From contig NZ_JAGPWD010000038.1 of the NCBI RefSeq assembly GCF_018119395.1, forward strand, positions 1-55,637: 55,637 bases of DNA, read 5' to 3'. The DNA is from Massilia sp. ZL223. Lineage in GTDB: Bacteria; Pseudomonadota; Gammaproteobacteria; Burkholderiales; Burkholderiaceae_D. The notes under the pieces were generated by a model. It was not told the origin of the DNA. It searched no databases and saw only the letters and a list, made by a program, of their open reading frames with translations. Each line of letters opens with the position of its first letter. The stretch's first letter is position 1. Positions 46,642 to 53,916 of this stretch are shown here, in pieces. Position numbers and translations under genes: made by a program.

Positions 46642-47448
46642 ATGCGAGGACTGTTGAAAATCGGATTCAGCCTGCTGCTGCTGGCCTGCGTGCTGATCGC
46701 CCTGAGCTACAGCATGCTGCGCGCCAACGGCGTCAGCGCCGCCAGCGAAGGCCGCCAGGTCGTCACCGAAACCCGTGAAGTGCCGCCCAACGTCAATGCC
46801 ATCGAGCTGAACGGCCCCATCGACCTGAATCTGCGCTACGGCGCCACGCCTTCGCTGAAGGTGCGCGGCGAGCAGCGCCTGCTGAGCAATATCGAAGTCA
46901 AGGCCGAAGGCGCGGTGCTCAACGTCGGCATCCGCGGCATCGTGCTGCGCCACCGCCAGCCGCTGGAAGTCGAGCTGGTGCTGCCGGCCCTTACCAGCGC
47001 CACCATCGACGGCAGCGGCGACAGCAAGATCAACGGCTTTTCCGGCGAAAGCATCGAGGTGCGGCTGGAGGGTTCGGGCAGCGTCAAGTTCAACGGGCGC
47101 TTCCGCAAGGTCGAGGCAGGCCTGAATGGCAGCGGCGACCTGGACGTGAATGCGGGCGCCTCCATCGACCGTCTCGATGCGGAACTGATGGGATCGGGCC
47201 GCATGACGGTGGTCGGCACCGCGCGCGAACTGGACGCCCGCGCCAGCGGCTCCGGCCAGCTCGACGCCCGCGACCTGCGCGCCCAGCGCGTGAACGTGTC
47301 GCAGACCGGTTCGGGCAGCAGCACGGTGCAGGCACGCGCCTCGGTAATGGCCTCGGTCAGCGGCAGCGGCGACATCGAAGTCCTGGGCAATCCGGACGAG
47401 CGCAGCATCAGCCGGACCGGCAGCGGCACCGTCTCGTTCGAAGAATAA
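46642..47448 (+). CDS. DUF2807 beta-helix protein with GSG repeats
   Basis: A 268-residue exported or membrane-anchored protein: an N-terminal hydrophobic segment (LLKIGFSLLLLACVLIALSY, about residues 4-23) then a DUF2807 domain. From about residue 118 onward the chain carries eight GSG motifs spaced about 18-22 residues (DGSGD, EGSGS, NGSGD, MGSGR, SGSGQ, TGSGS, SGSGD, TGSGT), fitting a regular right-handed beta-solenoid. GGAAG precedes the ATG. It forms a two-gene unit with the DUF1700 gene. Probably periplasmic or surface-exposed; the ligand is unknown. Confidence 0.85.
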   Translation: MRGLLKIGFSLLLLACVLIALSYSMLRANGVSAASEGRQVVTETREVPPNVNAIELNGPIDLNLRYGATPSLKVRGEQRLLSNIEVKAEGAVLNVGIRGIVLRHRQPLEVELVLPALTSATIDGSGDSKINGFSGESIEVRLEGSGSVKFNGRFRKVEAGLNGSGDLDVNAGASIDRLDAELMGSGRMTVVGTARELDARASGSGQLDARDLRAQRVNVSQTGSGSSTVQARASVMASVSGSGDIEVLGNPDERSISRTGSGTVSFEE

Positions 47449-47578
47449 AGCAATACGGCTGCGTTTCGCGCCGCATGGGCTGCGTTTCACGCCGTCCTCC
47501 AACGCTTCGTCGCACGTTTTCCCCACGCGGCCCAGGTGCTGGCACAGTGGTGCCATCGACAACAACGATGGAGCCATC

Positions 47579-48124
47579 GTGCTGATCCAGATCCTGAGCC
47601 ACACCCCCGCCTACGTCTGGGCGATCCTTGCCTTCCTGATCTATCGCGGGGTCGCGGCCATGCGCGAACGGGAGCTCACTGCGCGCCAGTTGACCGTCAT
47701 CCCCATTGTCATGCTGTGCCTTTCATTGCAGGACATCGCGGCCAGGTTCGGCCTGCACCTCATGCCCCTGTTCACCTGGCTGCTCGCTGCGGGCGGCGCC
47801 GCGTTCTTCGTCTGGAGGTTCGCGGCTACCCGCATCGTGGTCCGGACAGCGGGCCTGCGCATGCAAGGCAGTGCGGCGCCGCTGGCGATGATGCTGGGCG
47901 TGTTCGTACTCAAGTATGCGGCATCGGCCGCCTGGGCGCTCGCGCCGCAGCTCCATCACGATCCGATGTTTGCCGGCGCCGTATGCGGTTTGTTCGGAGT
48001 CTTGAACGGCTGCTTCCTGGGCGCGATGATCCGCGACCTTGCCGTCTACCGGCGCGCAGCAAGCCAGGCCAGCGCGTCTTTGCCGGCCGCCCTGCCGCCC
48101 GCGAAGCAGGCGGTCAGCAGGTAG
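47579..48124 (+). CDS. Small membrane protein (DUF6622-like)
   Basis: A 181-residue protein with four to five hydrophobic segments (about residues 12-25, 41-55, 62-80, 100-118 and 130-148). The opening MLIQILSHTPAYVWAILAFL resembles DUF6622 proteins of Burkholderiales; this assignment is from memory and tentative. The start is GTG, with GGAG 6 bases upstream. Its last 79 bases overlap the 3' end of the convergent flavoprotein gene. The Pro/Ala-rich C-terminus lies within the overlap, so it may be a late extension. Confidence 0.7.
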   Translation: MLIQILSHTPAYVWAILAFLIYRGVAAMRERELTARQLTVIPIVMLCLSLQDIAARFGLHLMPLFTWLLAAGGAAFFVWRFAATRIVVRTAGLRMQGSAAPLAMMLGVFVLKYAASAAWALAPQLHHDPMFAGAVCGLFGVLNGCFLGAMIRDLAVYRRAASQASASLPAALPPAKQAVSR

Positions 48125-49293
48125 CCGCCGGTCGGCGCCTCCCAGTCCACCATCTCGCCGGCCACGAACACGCCCGGCAGCGCGCGCAGCATGGCGCTGC
48201 CGCCGTCCAGTGCATCGAAGCGCACGCCGCCGGCGCTGCTGATCGCCTCGTCGATGGGGCGCGGCCGCAGGAGGGTCAGCGGCAGCGCCTTGATCGCGGC
48301 CGCCAGGCGCGCCGGGTCGGCGTACTCTTCGGCCGACAGGCATTCGCGCAGCAGCCCGGCCTTCACGCCCTTGAGGCCGAGGCGGCTCTGCAAGTGGCTC
48401 GACATCGAGCGCGAACCGCGCGGATGCGTCACTTCGGCCAGCACGCGCTCGGCGCTGTGATCGGGCGCCAGATCGATCCATACGGTCGTCTTGCCCTCGC
48501 GGGCGATCTGGTCGCGCAGCGGCGCCGACAAGGCGTACACCAGGCTGCCCTCGATGCCGGTCTGGGTGACGACGAACTGCCCCTTGCGGCGTACCATCTC
48601 CCCATTGTCGTCACGGTAGGCCAGCGCGGCTGTCGTCAGCGGTGCGCCCGCATGGCGGCTGCTGAAATGCTCGCTCCAATCGGTATCGAAACCACAATTG
48701 GCGGGAACCAGGGGCGCCACGTCCACACCCTTGCCGCCCAGCAGCGGCGCCCAGGCGCCGTCCGAGCCGAGCCGCGCCCAGCTGGCGCCGCCCAGGGCGA
48801 GGATGACCGCGTCGGTCTGCACGATCAACTCGCCATCCGGCGTCGCGACGCGCAAGTCCTTGCCCTCCCAGCCGGTCCAGCGGTGCCGCATGTGGAAGCG
48901 CACGCCGCATTCGCGCAGCCGGTGCAGCCAGGCGCGCAGCAGGGGCGCGGCCTTCATGTCGGTCGGGAATACGCGGCCCGAGCTGCCGACAAAGGTATCG
49001 ATCCCCAGGCCATGGATCCAGGCGCGCACCTGCTCCGGCGTGAAGTCGTCCAGCCAGCGCTGGACCTGTCCGCTGCGACCGCGATAGCGCGCCACGAAGG
49101 CGGCGTAGGGCTCGGAATGGGTGATGTTCATGCCGCCCTTGCCCGCGAGGAGGAACTTGCGCCCGACGGAAGGCATCGCGTCGTAGACGTCGGCCTGCAC
49201 GCCCCCTTCGGCCAGCACCTCGGCCGCCATCAGGCCTGCGGGGCCGCCGCCGATGACGGCGACGCGAACGGGGGTCGGGGAAGACTGGCTCAT
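48046..49293 (-). CDS. NAD(P)/FAD-dependent oxidoreductase (HI0933 / TIGR03862 type)
   Basis: A flavoprotein of about 415 residues. The N-terminal Rossmann motif VAVIGGGPAGLMAAEVLAEG is followed by VGRKFLLAGKGGMNITHSE, the hallmark of the HI0933 family; VILALGGASWARLGSDG and, near the C-terminus, GVFVAGEMVDWEAPTGGYL bind FAD. Substrate is unknown. ATG at 49293 is used because the Rossmann fold follows closely; a TTG at 49374 would add 27 non-conserved residues. The ribosome site is poor: a C-rich stretch precedes the start. It is divergent from the XRE operon and convergent with the gene at 47579-48124. Confidence 0.9.
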   Translation of the reverse strand: MSQSSPTPVRVAVIGGGPAGLMAAEVLAEGGVQADVYDAMPSVGRKFLLAGKGGMNITHSEPYAAFVARYRGRSGQVQRWLDDFTPEQVRAWIHGLGIDTFVGSSGRVFPTDMKAAPLLRAWLHRLRECGVRFHMRHRWTGWEGKDLRVATPDGELIVQTDAVILALGGASWARLGSDGAWAPLLGGKGVDVAPLVPANCGFDTDWSEHFSSRHAGAPLTTAALAYRDDNGEMVRRKGQFVVTQTGIEGSLVYALSAPLRDQIAREGKTTVWIDLAPDHSAERVLAEVTHPRGSRSMSSHLQSRLGLKGVKAGLLRECLSAEEYADPARLAAAIKALPLTLLRPRPIDEAISSAGGVRFDALDGGSAMLRALPGVFVAGEMVDWEAPTGGYLLTACFAGGRAAGKDALAWLAARR

Positions 49294-49364
49294 GGCTGGG
49301 GGAGGAAACAAGGGAGCAGCATTGTAGTCGAGTTTGCGCGGCGCCGGCACTTTGTAAAGTTTGC

Positions 49365-49393
49365 TTGACACCAAAGATCTTGCCGTCTACGAT
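49365..49393 (+). promoter_or_regulatory. sigma70 promoter of the XRE operon
   Basis: TTGACA (49365-49370), 17 bases, TACGAT (49388-49393). The start of transcription would fall within the adjacent palindrome. Confidence 0.7.
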
Positions 49394-49409
49394 GTAAAGC
49401 ATACTTTAC
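49394..49409. promoter_or_regulatory. Palindromic operator candidate of the XRE operon
   Basis: GTAAAG-CATA-CTTTAC immediately follows the -10 hexamer, and a third half-site TGTAAAGT lies at about 49352-49359, just upstream of the -35. Occupation of the palindrome would block transcription. The small XRE protein encoded in the same operon is the natural candidate repressor (inference). Confidence 0.6.
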
Positions 49410-49427
49410 TAACTGCGGGGTGTCATC

Positions 49428-49814
49428 ATGCATGAGCAACGTGTCGCGAAGGCGTATTACAAGGAGCTGGGCGGCTCGATCGTCCTCTACAGCCTGCTGC
49501 TGGCGGCGGCGATCCGGTTCGGGCGTCCCATGGAGGACGGCCCGGCGCGCACCCTGGTCCTGCTCTCGCCCATGCTCGGCTTCGGCCTGGCCCTGTGGGC
49601 CATCGCGCGCCACTTTTCCCGGGTCGACGAATACATGCGCATGTTCCTGCTGGAGTCGGTCGCGCTGGCCGCCGCGATCACGGCGGGCCTGACCTTCACC
49701 TACGGTTTCCTCGAGACAGCCGGCTTTCCGCGGCTGTCGATGTTCACCGTCTGGTGCGTGCTGTGCGGCGCCACGGGGCTGGTGTGTGTCCTGCGCCGCA
49801 TCCTGAACCGATGA
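49428..49814 (+). CDS. Membrane protein paired with XRE regulator
   Basis: A 128-residue protein with four predicted transmembrane segments (about residues 15-30, 42-58, 72-92 and 103-120) and short loops. It has no recognised motif. It is the first gene of a four-gene operon, and its stop overlaps the XRE start (ATGA). Small multi-pass membrane proteins are commonly encoded beside this class of short XRE regulator, often as a sensor or membrane-stress pair; that role is inferred from context only. Confidence 0.8.
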   Translation: MHEQRVAKAYYKELGGSIVLYSLLLAAAIRFGRPMEDGPARTLVLLSPMLGFGLALWAIARHFSRVDEYMRMFLLESVALAAAITAGLTFTYGFLETAGFPRLSMFTVWCVLCGATGLVCVLRRILNR

Positions 49815-50014
49815 AGAACCGCATCCGCGAACTGCGCGCCGAGCGCGGCTGGAGCCAGGCCGACCTCGCGCAGCATCTCGACGTGTCGCGCCAGAGCGTG
49901 AACGCGATCGAGACCGGCCGCTACGACCCGAGCCTGCCGCTGGCCTTCGCCATCGCGCGCCTGTTCGGACTACCCGTCGAATCCATCTTTTCACCCGACC
50001 CGGAGACCGCATGA
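49811..50014 (+). CDS. Short XRE-family transcriptional regulator
   Basis: A 67-residue helix-turn-helix protein consisting of little more than the DNA-binding domain: MKNRIRELRAERGWSQADLA, then LDVSRQSVNAIETGRYDPSL and LARLFGLPVESIF-like ending. It should dimerise on a short palindrome such as the one at the operon promoter. Overlaps both neighbours by four bases, so all three proteins are translationally coupled. A longer frame upstream belongs to the membrane gene in another phase. Confidence 0.9.
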   Translation: MKNRIRELRAERGWSQADLAQHLDVSRQSVNAIETGRYDPSLPLAFAIARLFGLPVESIFSPDPETA

Positions 50015-50946
50015 AAACTTCCATCCTGTTCGCCTTGGCGCTCGGTGCCGCGCTGCCCCCGGGCGCCGCGGCCCAGCAGCCGGGCAGCCCGCCGCCCAAT
50101 CGCTTCGCGGCGACCATCGCACCGGCCGAACGCTTCGAGATCCAGGGCATGCTGGTCGAGCGCCACGGCAGCAAGGGCCGCCCGCTGGTCCTGATTCCCG
50201 GCCTGTCCAGCGGCGCCTGGGTATGGCAGGACCTGGTCCGCCGTTTCAGTCCCGACTACACCGTGTACGTCGTCACCCTGCCCGGCTTCGACGGCCGCCC
50301 GGCGCCTGCCGGCGCGCCCTTCCTTGAGGCCCGTGCGGCGGTGGCGGAGCTGGTGACCAGCCGCCGCCTCGACAAGCCGGTCCTGGTCGGCCACAGCCTG
50401 GGCGGCGCTCTCGCCTTCGCCGTCGCGGCGGACCTCGGCAACCGGGTCGGCGGCGTGGTCTCGCTCGACGGCCTGCCGGTGCTGCCGGGGACCGAGAACG
50501 CACCGCCGGAGCAGCGGCCGCAGCTCGCCACCGGGCTCCAGGCGCGCCTGGCGTCCGCCCCTCCGGCCGCCTATGCCGAGCAGCAGCGCCAATACATGCG
50601 TACCCAGGGCGTGCTCGACATGGGCAAGGCCGACGACCTGACGCCCCTGCTGCTGCGCAGCGACCGCGGCGCCGTCGGCGCCTACATCGCCGATGTGATG
50701 ACGCTCGATCTGCGGCCCGAGCTGCCGAAGATCAGCGCGCCGGTCCTGGTGCTGGCGCCCTACTTCGAGCCCGATGCGGCGCAGGACGGATTGACCGTTG
50801 GCGCCCGGCTGGAGCACTATCGCAGTCTGCTGCCCGGCCTGGCCTCCGCCGATGTCCAGCCGGTGGCGCCGGCCCGCCATTTCCTGATGATCGACCAGCC
50901 CGACCTGGTGGCCGAGCATCTCCGCCGTTTCCTCAACCGCCGCTGA
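50011..50946 (+). CDS. Exported alpha/beta hydrolase
   Basis: A 311-residue alpha/beta-fold hydrolase with a signal peptide (cleavage near residue 22, GAAAQ). The oxyanion strand is LVLIPGLSSGAWVW, the nucleophile elbow is VLVGHSLGGALAFAV and the C-terminal His is in PARHFLMIDQP. Likely a periplasmic esterase or lipase-like enzyme of unknown substrate. GGAG lies 7 bases before the ATG, which overlaps the XRE stop. Its presence in the XRE operon suggests regulated expression. Confidence 0.88.
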   Translation: MKTSILFALALGAALPPGAAAQQPGSPPPNRFAATIAPAERFEIQGMLVERHGSKGRPLVLIPGLSSGAWVWQDLVRRFSPDYTVYVVTLPGFDGRPAPAGAPFLEARAAVAELVTSRRLDKPVLVGHSLGGALAFAVAADLGNRVGGVVSLDGLPVLPGTENAPPEQRPQLATGLQARLASAPPAAYAEQQRQYMRTQGVLDMGKADDLTPLLLRSDRGAVGAYIADVMTLDLRPELPKISAPVLVLAPYFEPDAAQDGLTVGARLEHYRSLLPGLASADVQPVAPARHFLMIDQPDLVAEHLRRFLNRR

Positions 50947-50959
50947 CAAAGGATCCACC

Positions 50960-51199
50960 ATGCGTTCGATTACCTACTGGGCCGGGCAATACCTCCTGGC
51001 CGCCAGCTCGATGTTCGCACTCATCTCGCTGATCGACTACCTGAGCGGCAAGAGCTTCACCGCCACCTGGCCGGCCACGCTCGGCTGGTCCTGTGCGGCG
51101 GCGGCGATCTTCGTCGCCTCGCGCTACCGCCAGGCGCGCGCCGGCGCGGCCTGCGCCCTGTGCGAGGACGGCAAGCCGGCCGCCAAGCCGCGGCGCTGA
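50960..51199 (+). CDS. Small two-TM membrane protein (79 aa)
   Basis: An unrecognised 79-residue protein with two hydrophobic segments (about residues 5-25 and 37-52) and a polar, Cys-containing tail (ACALCEDGKPAAKPRR) with a CxxC pair. AAAGGA lies before the ATG, 13 bases past the hydrolase stop, so it is the fourth gene of the XRE operon. The CALC pair could bind metal or form a disulfide; nothing more can be said. Confidence 0.7.
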   Translation: MRSITYWAGQYLLAASSMFALISLIDYLSGKSFTATWPATLGWSCAAAAIFVASRYRQARAGAACALCEDGKPAAKPRR

Positions 51200-51298
51200 A
51201 GCGTTCATCCTCCGGATTACGTCAATACGCGAACTGCCAGGCGGCGGGATACTGCCGCCTTGGCACGCCCGTGCTTTGCAAAACCTACAAGATTCTGC

Positions 51299-51326
51299 TT
51301 GACAATAAAGACAGCAGGAATATTCT
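51299..51326 (+). promoter_or_regulatory. sigma70 promoter of the TRAP binding-protein gene
   Basis: TTGACA (51299-51304), 16 bases, TATTCT (51321-51326). The transcript leader would be about 80 bases to the ATG at 51413. Confidence 0.6.
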
Positions 51327-51412
51327 TGTACCCGCCATGCAGACGATGAGCTCCCGCTCGAACGAGGGGCCACGATTTGCGGCAGTCCGTTAAAACATCT
51401 TGGAGGATGTGT

Positions 51413-52438
51413 ATGTCGGTAATGACCCGCAGGGCCGTTTTGGGCGCGCTCGCGTCCAGCCCTCTCTGGATGCAGTCCGCATGGGCGCAGCCAGGCAATT
51501 TGAAAATCTCCCATCAGTTCCCGGGCGGCAGCATCGCCCAAGGCGACTTCCGTGACCGGCTGTGCCGCATGTTCGCGGCCGAGGTCGAGAAGCGCACCCG
51601 TGGCGGCATGAAATTCTCGATCTACCCGAATTCCTCGCTGATGGGCGCCAACGCCCAGATCGGCGCGCTCAAGGGCGGCTCGCTGGACATGGCCCTGGTG
51701 CCGCTGTCGTATGCCGGCGCCGAAGCGCCGGAGGCCAACATTGGCCTGATGCCGGCCCTGGTCACCTCCTACGAGCAGGGTTACGCGTGGAAGGACGCCC
51801 CGGTGGGGCGCGAGCTGTCGCGCATCCTGGCTGAGCAAGGCCTGGTGATCGTGAGCTGGATCTGGCAGGCCGGCGGCGTCGCGTCGCGCGGCGCGCCGAT
51901 CGTCAATCCGGAAGACGCGCGCGGCCTGAAGGTGCGCGGCGGCTCGCACGAGATGGACCAGCTGCTGCGCGACGCCGGCGCCACCGTGGTCGACATGCCG
52001 TCCAACGAGATCCAGGCAGCGCTGCGCAGCGGCGCCCTCGATGCGGCCCTGACCTCGTCGACCTCCTTGATTTCATTCCGCCTGCACGAATCGGCCAAGT
52101 CGCTGACCACGGCGCGCGGCGGCTCCTACTGGTTCATGTTCGAGCCGCTGATGATGTCGCGCACGGTCTTCGACCGCCTGACGAAGCAGCAGCAGGCGGC
52201 CGTCATGGCCGTGGGTGCGGACCTGGAGAAGTTCGCGCTGCGCGCCGCGCAGGCGGACGATGCGGCCGTGGCCTCGGTCTACCAGCGCGCCGGCGCCAAG
52301 GTGACCGACATGAACGCCGAGTCGCTGCGCAAGTGGCAGGCGGTGGCGCGCACCACGGCGTGGAAGGAGTTTGCGGAACGCAGCGACAACTGCGCCAAGC
52401 TGATGGCCCTGGCGGAGCAGTCGATCGCCGTGATGTAG
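51413..52438 (+). CDS. TRAP-type (DctP) substrate-binding protein, orphan
   Basis: A 341-residue periplasmic binding protein. The N-terminus MSVMTRRAVLGALASSPLWM is a twin-arginine-like signal (TRRAVL) ending SAWA. The mature protein has DctP features: LKISHQFPGGS, GGMKFSIYPNSSLMG, GGLKVRGGSHEMDQLLRDAG and EIQAALRSGALDAALTSSTS. TRAP systems import organic acids, but no DctQ/DctM membrane subunits are adjacent, so it either uses distant subunits or serves as a solo sensor. GGAGG lies 6 bases before the ATG at 51413. Its stop is 2 bases from the convergent moaD stop. Confidence 0.88.
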   Translation: MSVMTRRAVLGALASSPLWMQSAWAQPGNLKISHQFPGGSIAQGDFRDRLCRMFAAEVEKRTRGGMKFSIYPNSSLMGANAQIGALKGGSLDMALVPLSYAGAEAPEANIGLMPALVTSYEQGYAWKDAPVGRELSRILAEQGLVIVSWIWQAGGVASRGAPIVNPEDARGLKVRGGSHEMDQLLRDAGATVVDMPSNEIQAALRSGALDAALTSSTSLISFRLHESAKSLTTARGGSYWFMFEPLMMSRTVFDRLTKQQQAAVMAVGADLEKFALRAAQADDAAVASVYQRAGAKVTDMNAESLRKWQAVARTTAWKEFAERSDNCAKLMALAEQSIAVM

Positions 52439-52440
52439 GC

Positions 52441-52698
52441 CTAGCCGCCCGTGACCGGGGGGAAGAACGCCACTTCGGCGCCCGCTTCCACCCTGGTCTC
52501 CGGGCCGCACATGACCTGGTTGCAGGCCATGCGCACCGCGCGCTGCGGCGCCAGGGCTTCCGCCCACGGCCCGCCACGCGTGACCAGCAGGCCGCGCACG
52601 GCGCCGACCGTATCGACCTCGCCGGGCAAGTCCACCGATTCCTGGCCGATCCCCACCGCCTCGCGCACCGAGGCGAAATACCGCAAATTGATCTTCAT
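52441..52698 (-). CDS. moaD: Molybdopterin converting factor, small subunit
   Basis: Ubiquitin-like sulfur carrier of molybdopterin synthase: its C-terminal Gly is thiocarboxylated and delivers sulfur to the cofactor. The 85-residue protein starts MKINLRYFASVREAVG and ends VAFFPPVTGG with the required Gly-Gly. AAGGAG lies upstream. The gene is 8 bases behind moeA on the same strand. The large subunit gene moaE often follows but is not here; the next gene is the convergent TRAP protein. Confidence 0.97.
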   Translation of the reverse strand: MKINLRYFASVREAVGIGQESVDLPGEVDTVGAVRGLLVTRGGPWAEALAPQRAVRMACNQVMCGPETRVEAGAEVAFFPPVTGG

Positions 52699-52706
52699 GG
52701 CGCTCC

Positions 52707-53915
52707 TTAATGCTGCAGTTCGGCGAAGGGAATGAAGCGCACCAGGTCGCCCGCGGCGATCGGATTGCCGGGCGGGTTGTCCACCAGCCCGTCACCCCAG
52801 ACGGTCGAGGTCAGCACGCCCGAACCCTGGTTCGGGAACAAGTCCAGTCCGCCGGCCGAATTGATCCGCACGCGCAGGAACTCGTTGCGGCGGTCGGCCT
52901 TGGTCCAGTTGAAATCCGCGCGCAGCATGTAGCCGCCGGGTTCCACCGGCCCGCTCACGCCCTGCAGGCGCAGCAGGAAAGGCCGCACGAACAGCAGGAA
53001 GGTGACGAAGCTCGACACCGGATTGCCCGGCAGGCCCAGGAAGAACGCTTCACCCACCTGGCCGAATGCGAGCGGCTTGCCCGGCTTGATCGCGATCTGC
53101 CACATGTTCAGGCGGCCTTCCGCTTCCACCGCCGGCTTGATGTGGTCTTCCTCGCCGACCGACACGCCGCCGGAGGTAATGATCAGGTCATGTCCCTGCG
53201 CCGCTTCGCGCAAGGTGGCGCGGGTCGCTTCCAGCGAATCGGGGACGATGCCGAAGTCGCGCACCTCGCAGCCGAAATTCTCCAGCAGGCCGCGCAAGGT
53301 GAAACGGTTGGAGTTGTAGATGGCGCCCGGCGCGAGCGGCTCGCCCGGCATGGCCAGCTCGTCGCCGGTGAAGAACACGGCCACCCGCAGGCGGCGGCGC
53401 ACAGGCAGCTTCGCCAGGCCCACGGAGGCGGCCAGTCCCAGCTCCTGGCCGCGCAGGCGGGTGCCGGCCGGCAGGATGACGGAACCGGCCACGATGTCCT
53501 CGCCGGTACGGCGAATCCATTCGCCTTCGCGCGGCGTATGGCGCACGGTGACGCTGTCGCCCACGGCTTCGCACTGCTCCTGCATCACCACCGCGTCGGC
53601 GCCCAGAGGAATCAGGGCGCCGGTGAAGATGCGGGCGGCGGTGCCGGGTTCCAGGGGCTGGCCCACGCTGCCGGCCGGGATGCGCTGGGCCACGCGCAAG
53701 GTGGCGCTGCCGCCGGCGCAGTCCGCGGCGCGCACCGCGTAGCCGTCCATCTGCGTGTTGTCGGCCGAGGGCACGTCGAGCGTGGACAGGACGTCTTCGG
53801 CCAGCACGCGGCCGTTCGCTTCCAGGGTCGGCACGTTCTCCACGCCGTCCACCGCGCGCGCGGCGTCGAGCAGGAAATCCAGCGCTTCGCGGCGCGAGAG
53901 CATGGGCGGCTTCAT
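52707..53915 (-). CDS. moeA: Molybdopterin molybdotransferase
   Basis: MoeA inserts molybdate into adenylylated molybdopterin. The 402-residue protein has the N-terminal MLSRREALDFL, DVPSADNTQMDGYAVRAAD (about residues 48-66), the cofactor-site TSGGVSVGEEDHIK and LGLPGNPVSSFVTF. It begins one base after the thrC stop, so the three genes form an operon. The usual moeA/moaD pairing behind threonine synthase is common in betaproteobacteria. Confidence 0.97.
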   Translation of the reverse strand: MKPPMLSRREALDFLLDAARAVDGVENVPTLEANGRVLAEDVLSTLDVPSADNTQMDGYAVRAADCAGGSATLRVAQRIPAGSVGQPLEPGTAARIFTGALIPLGADAVVMQEQCEAVGDSVTVRHTPREGEWIRRTGEDIVAGSVILPAGTRLRGQELGLAASVGLAKLPVRRRLRVAVFFTGDELAMPGEPLAPGAIYNSNRFTLRGLLENFGCEVRDFGIVPDSLEATRATLREAAQGHDLIITSGGVSVGEEDHIKPAVEAEGRLNMWQIAIKPGKPLAFGQVGEAFFLGLPGNPVSSFVTFLLFVRPFLLRLQGVSGPVEPGGYMLRADFNWTKADRRNEFLRVRINSAGGLDLFPNQGSGVLTSTVWGDGLVDNPPGNPIAAGDLVRFIPFAELQH

Positions 53916-53916
53916 G

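Noticed and set aside
47458..47494. Direct repeat GGCTGCGTTTC-CGCCG (two copies)
   Set aside because: Two short near-copies 19 bases apart with no flanking structure; too little to call a feature.
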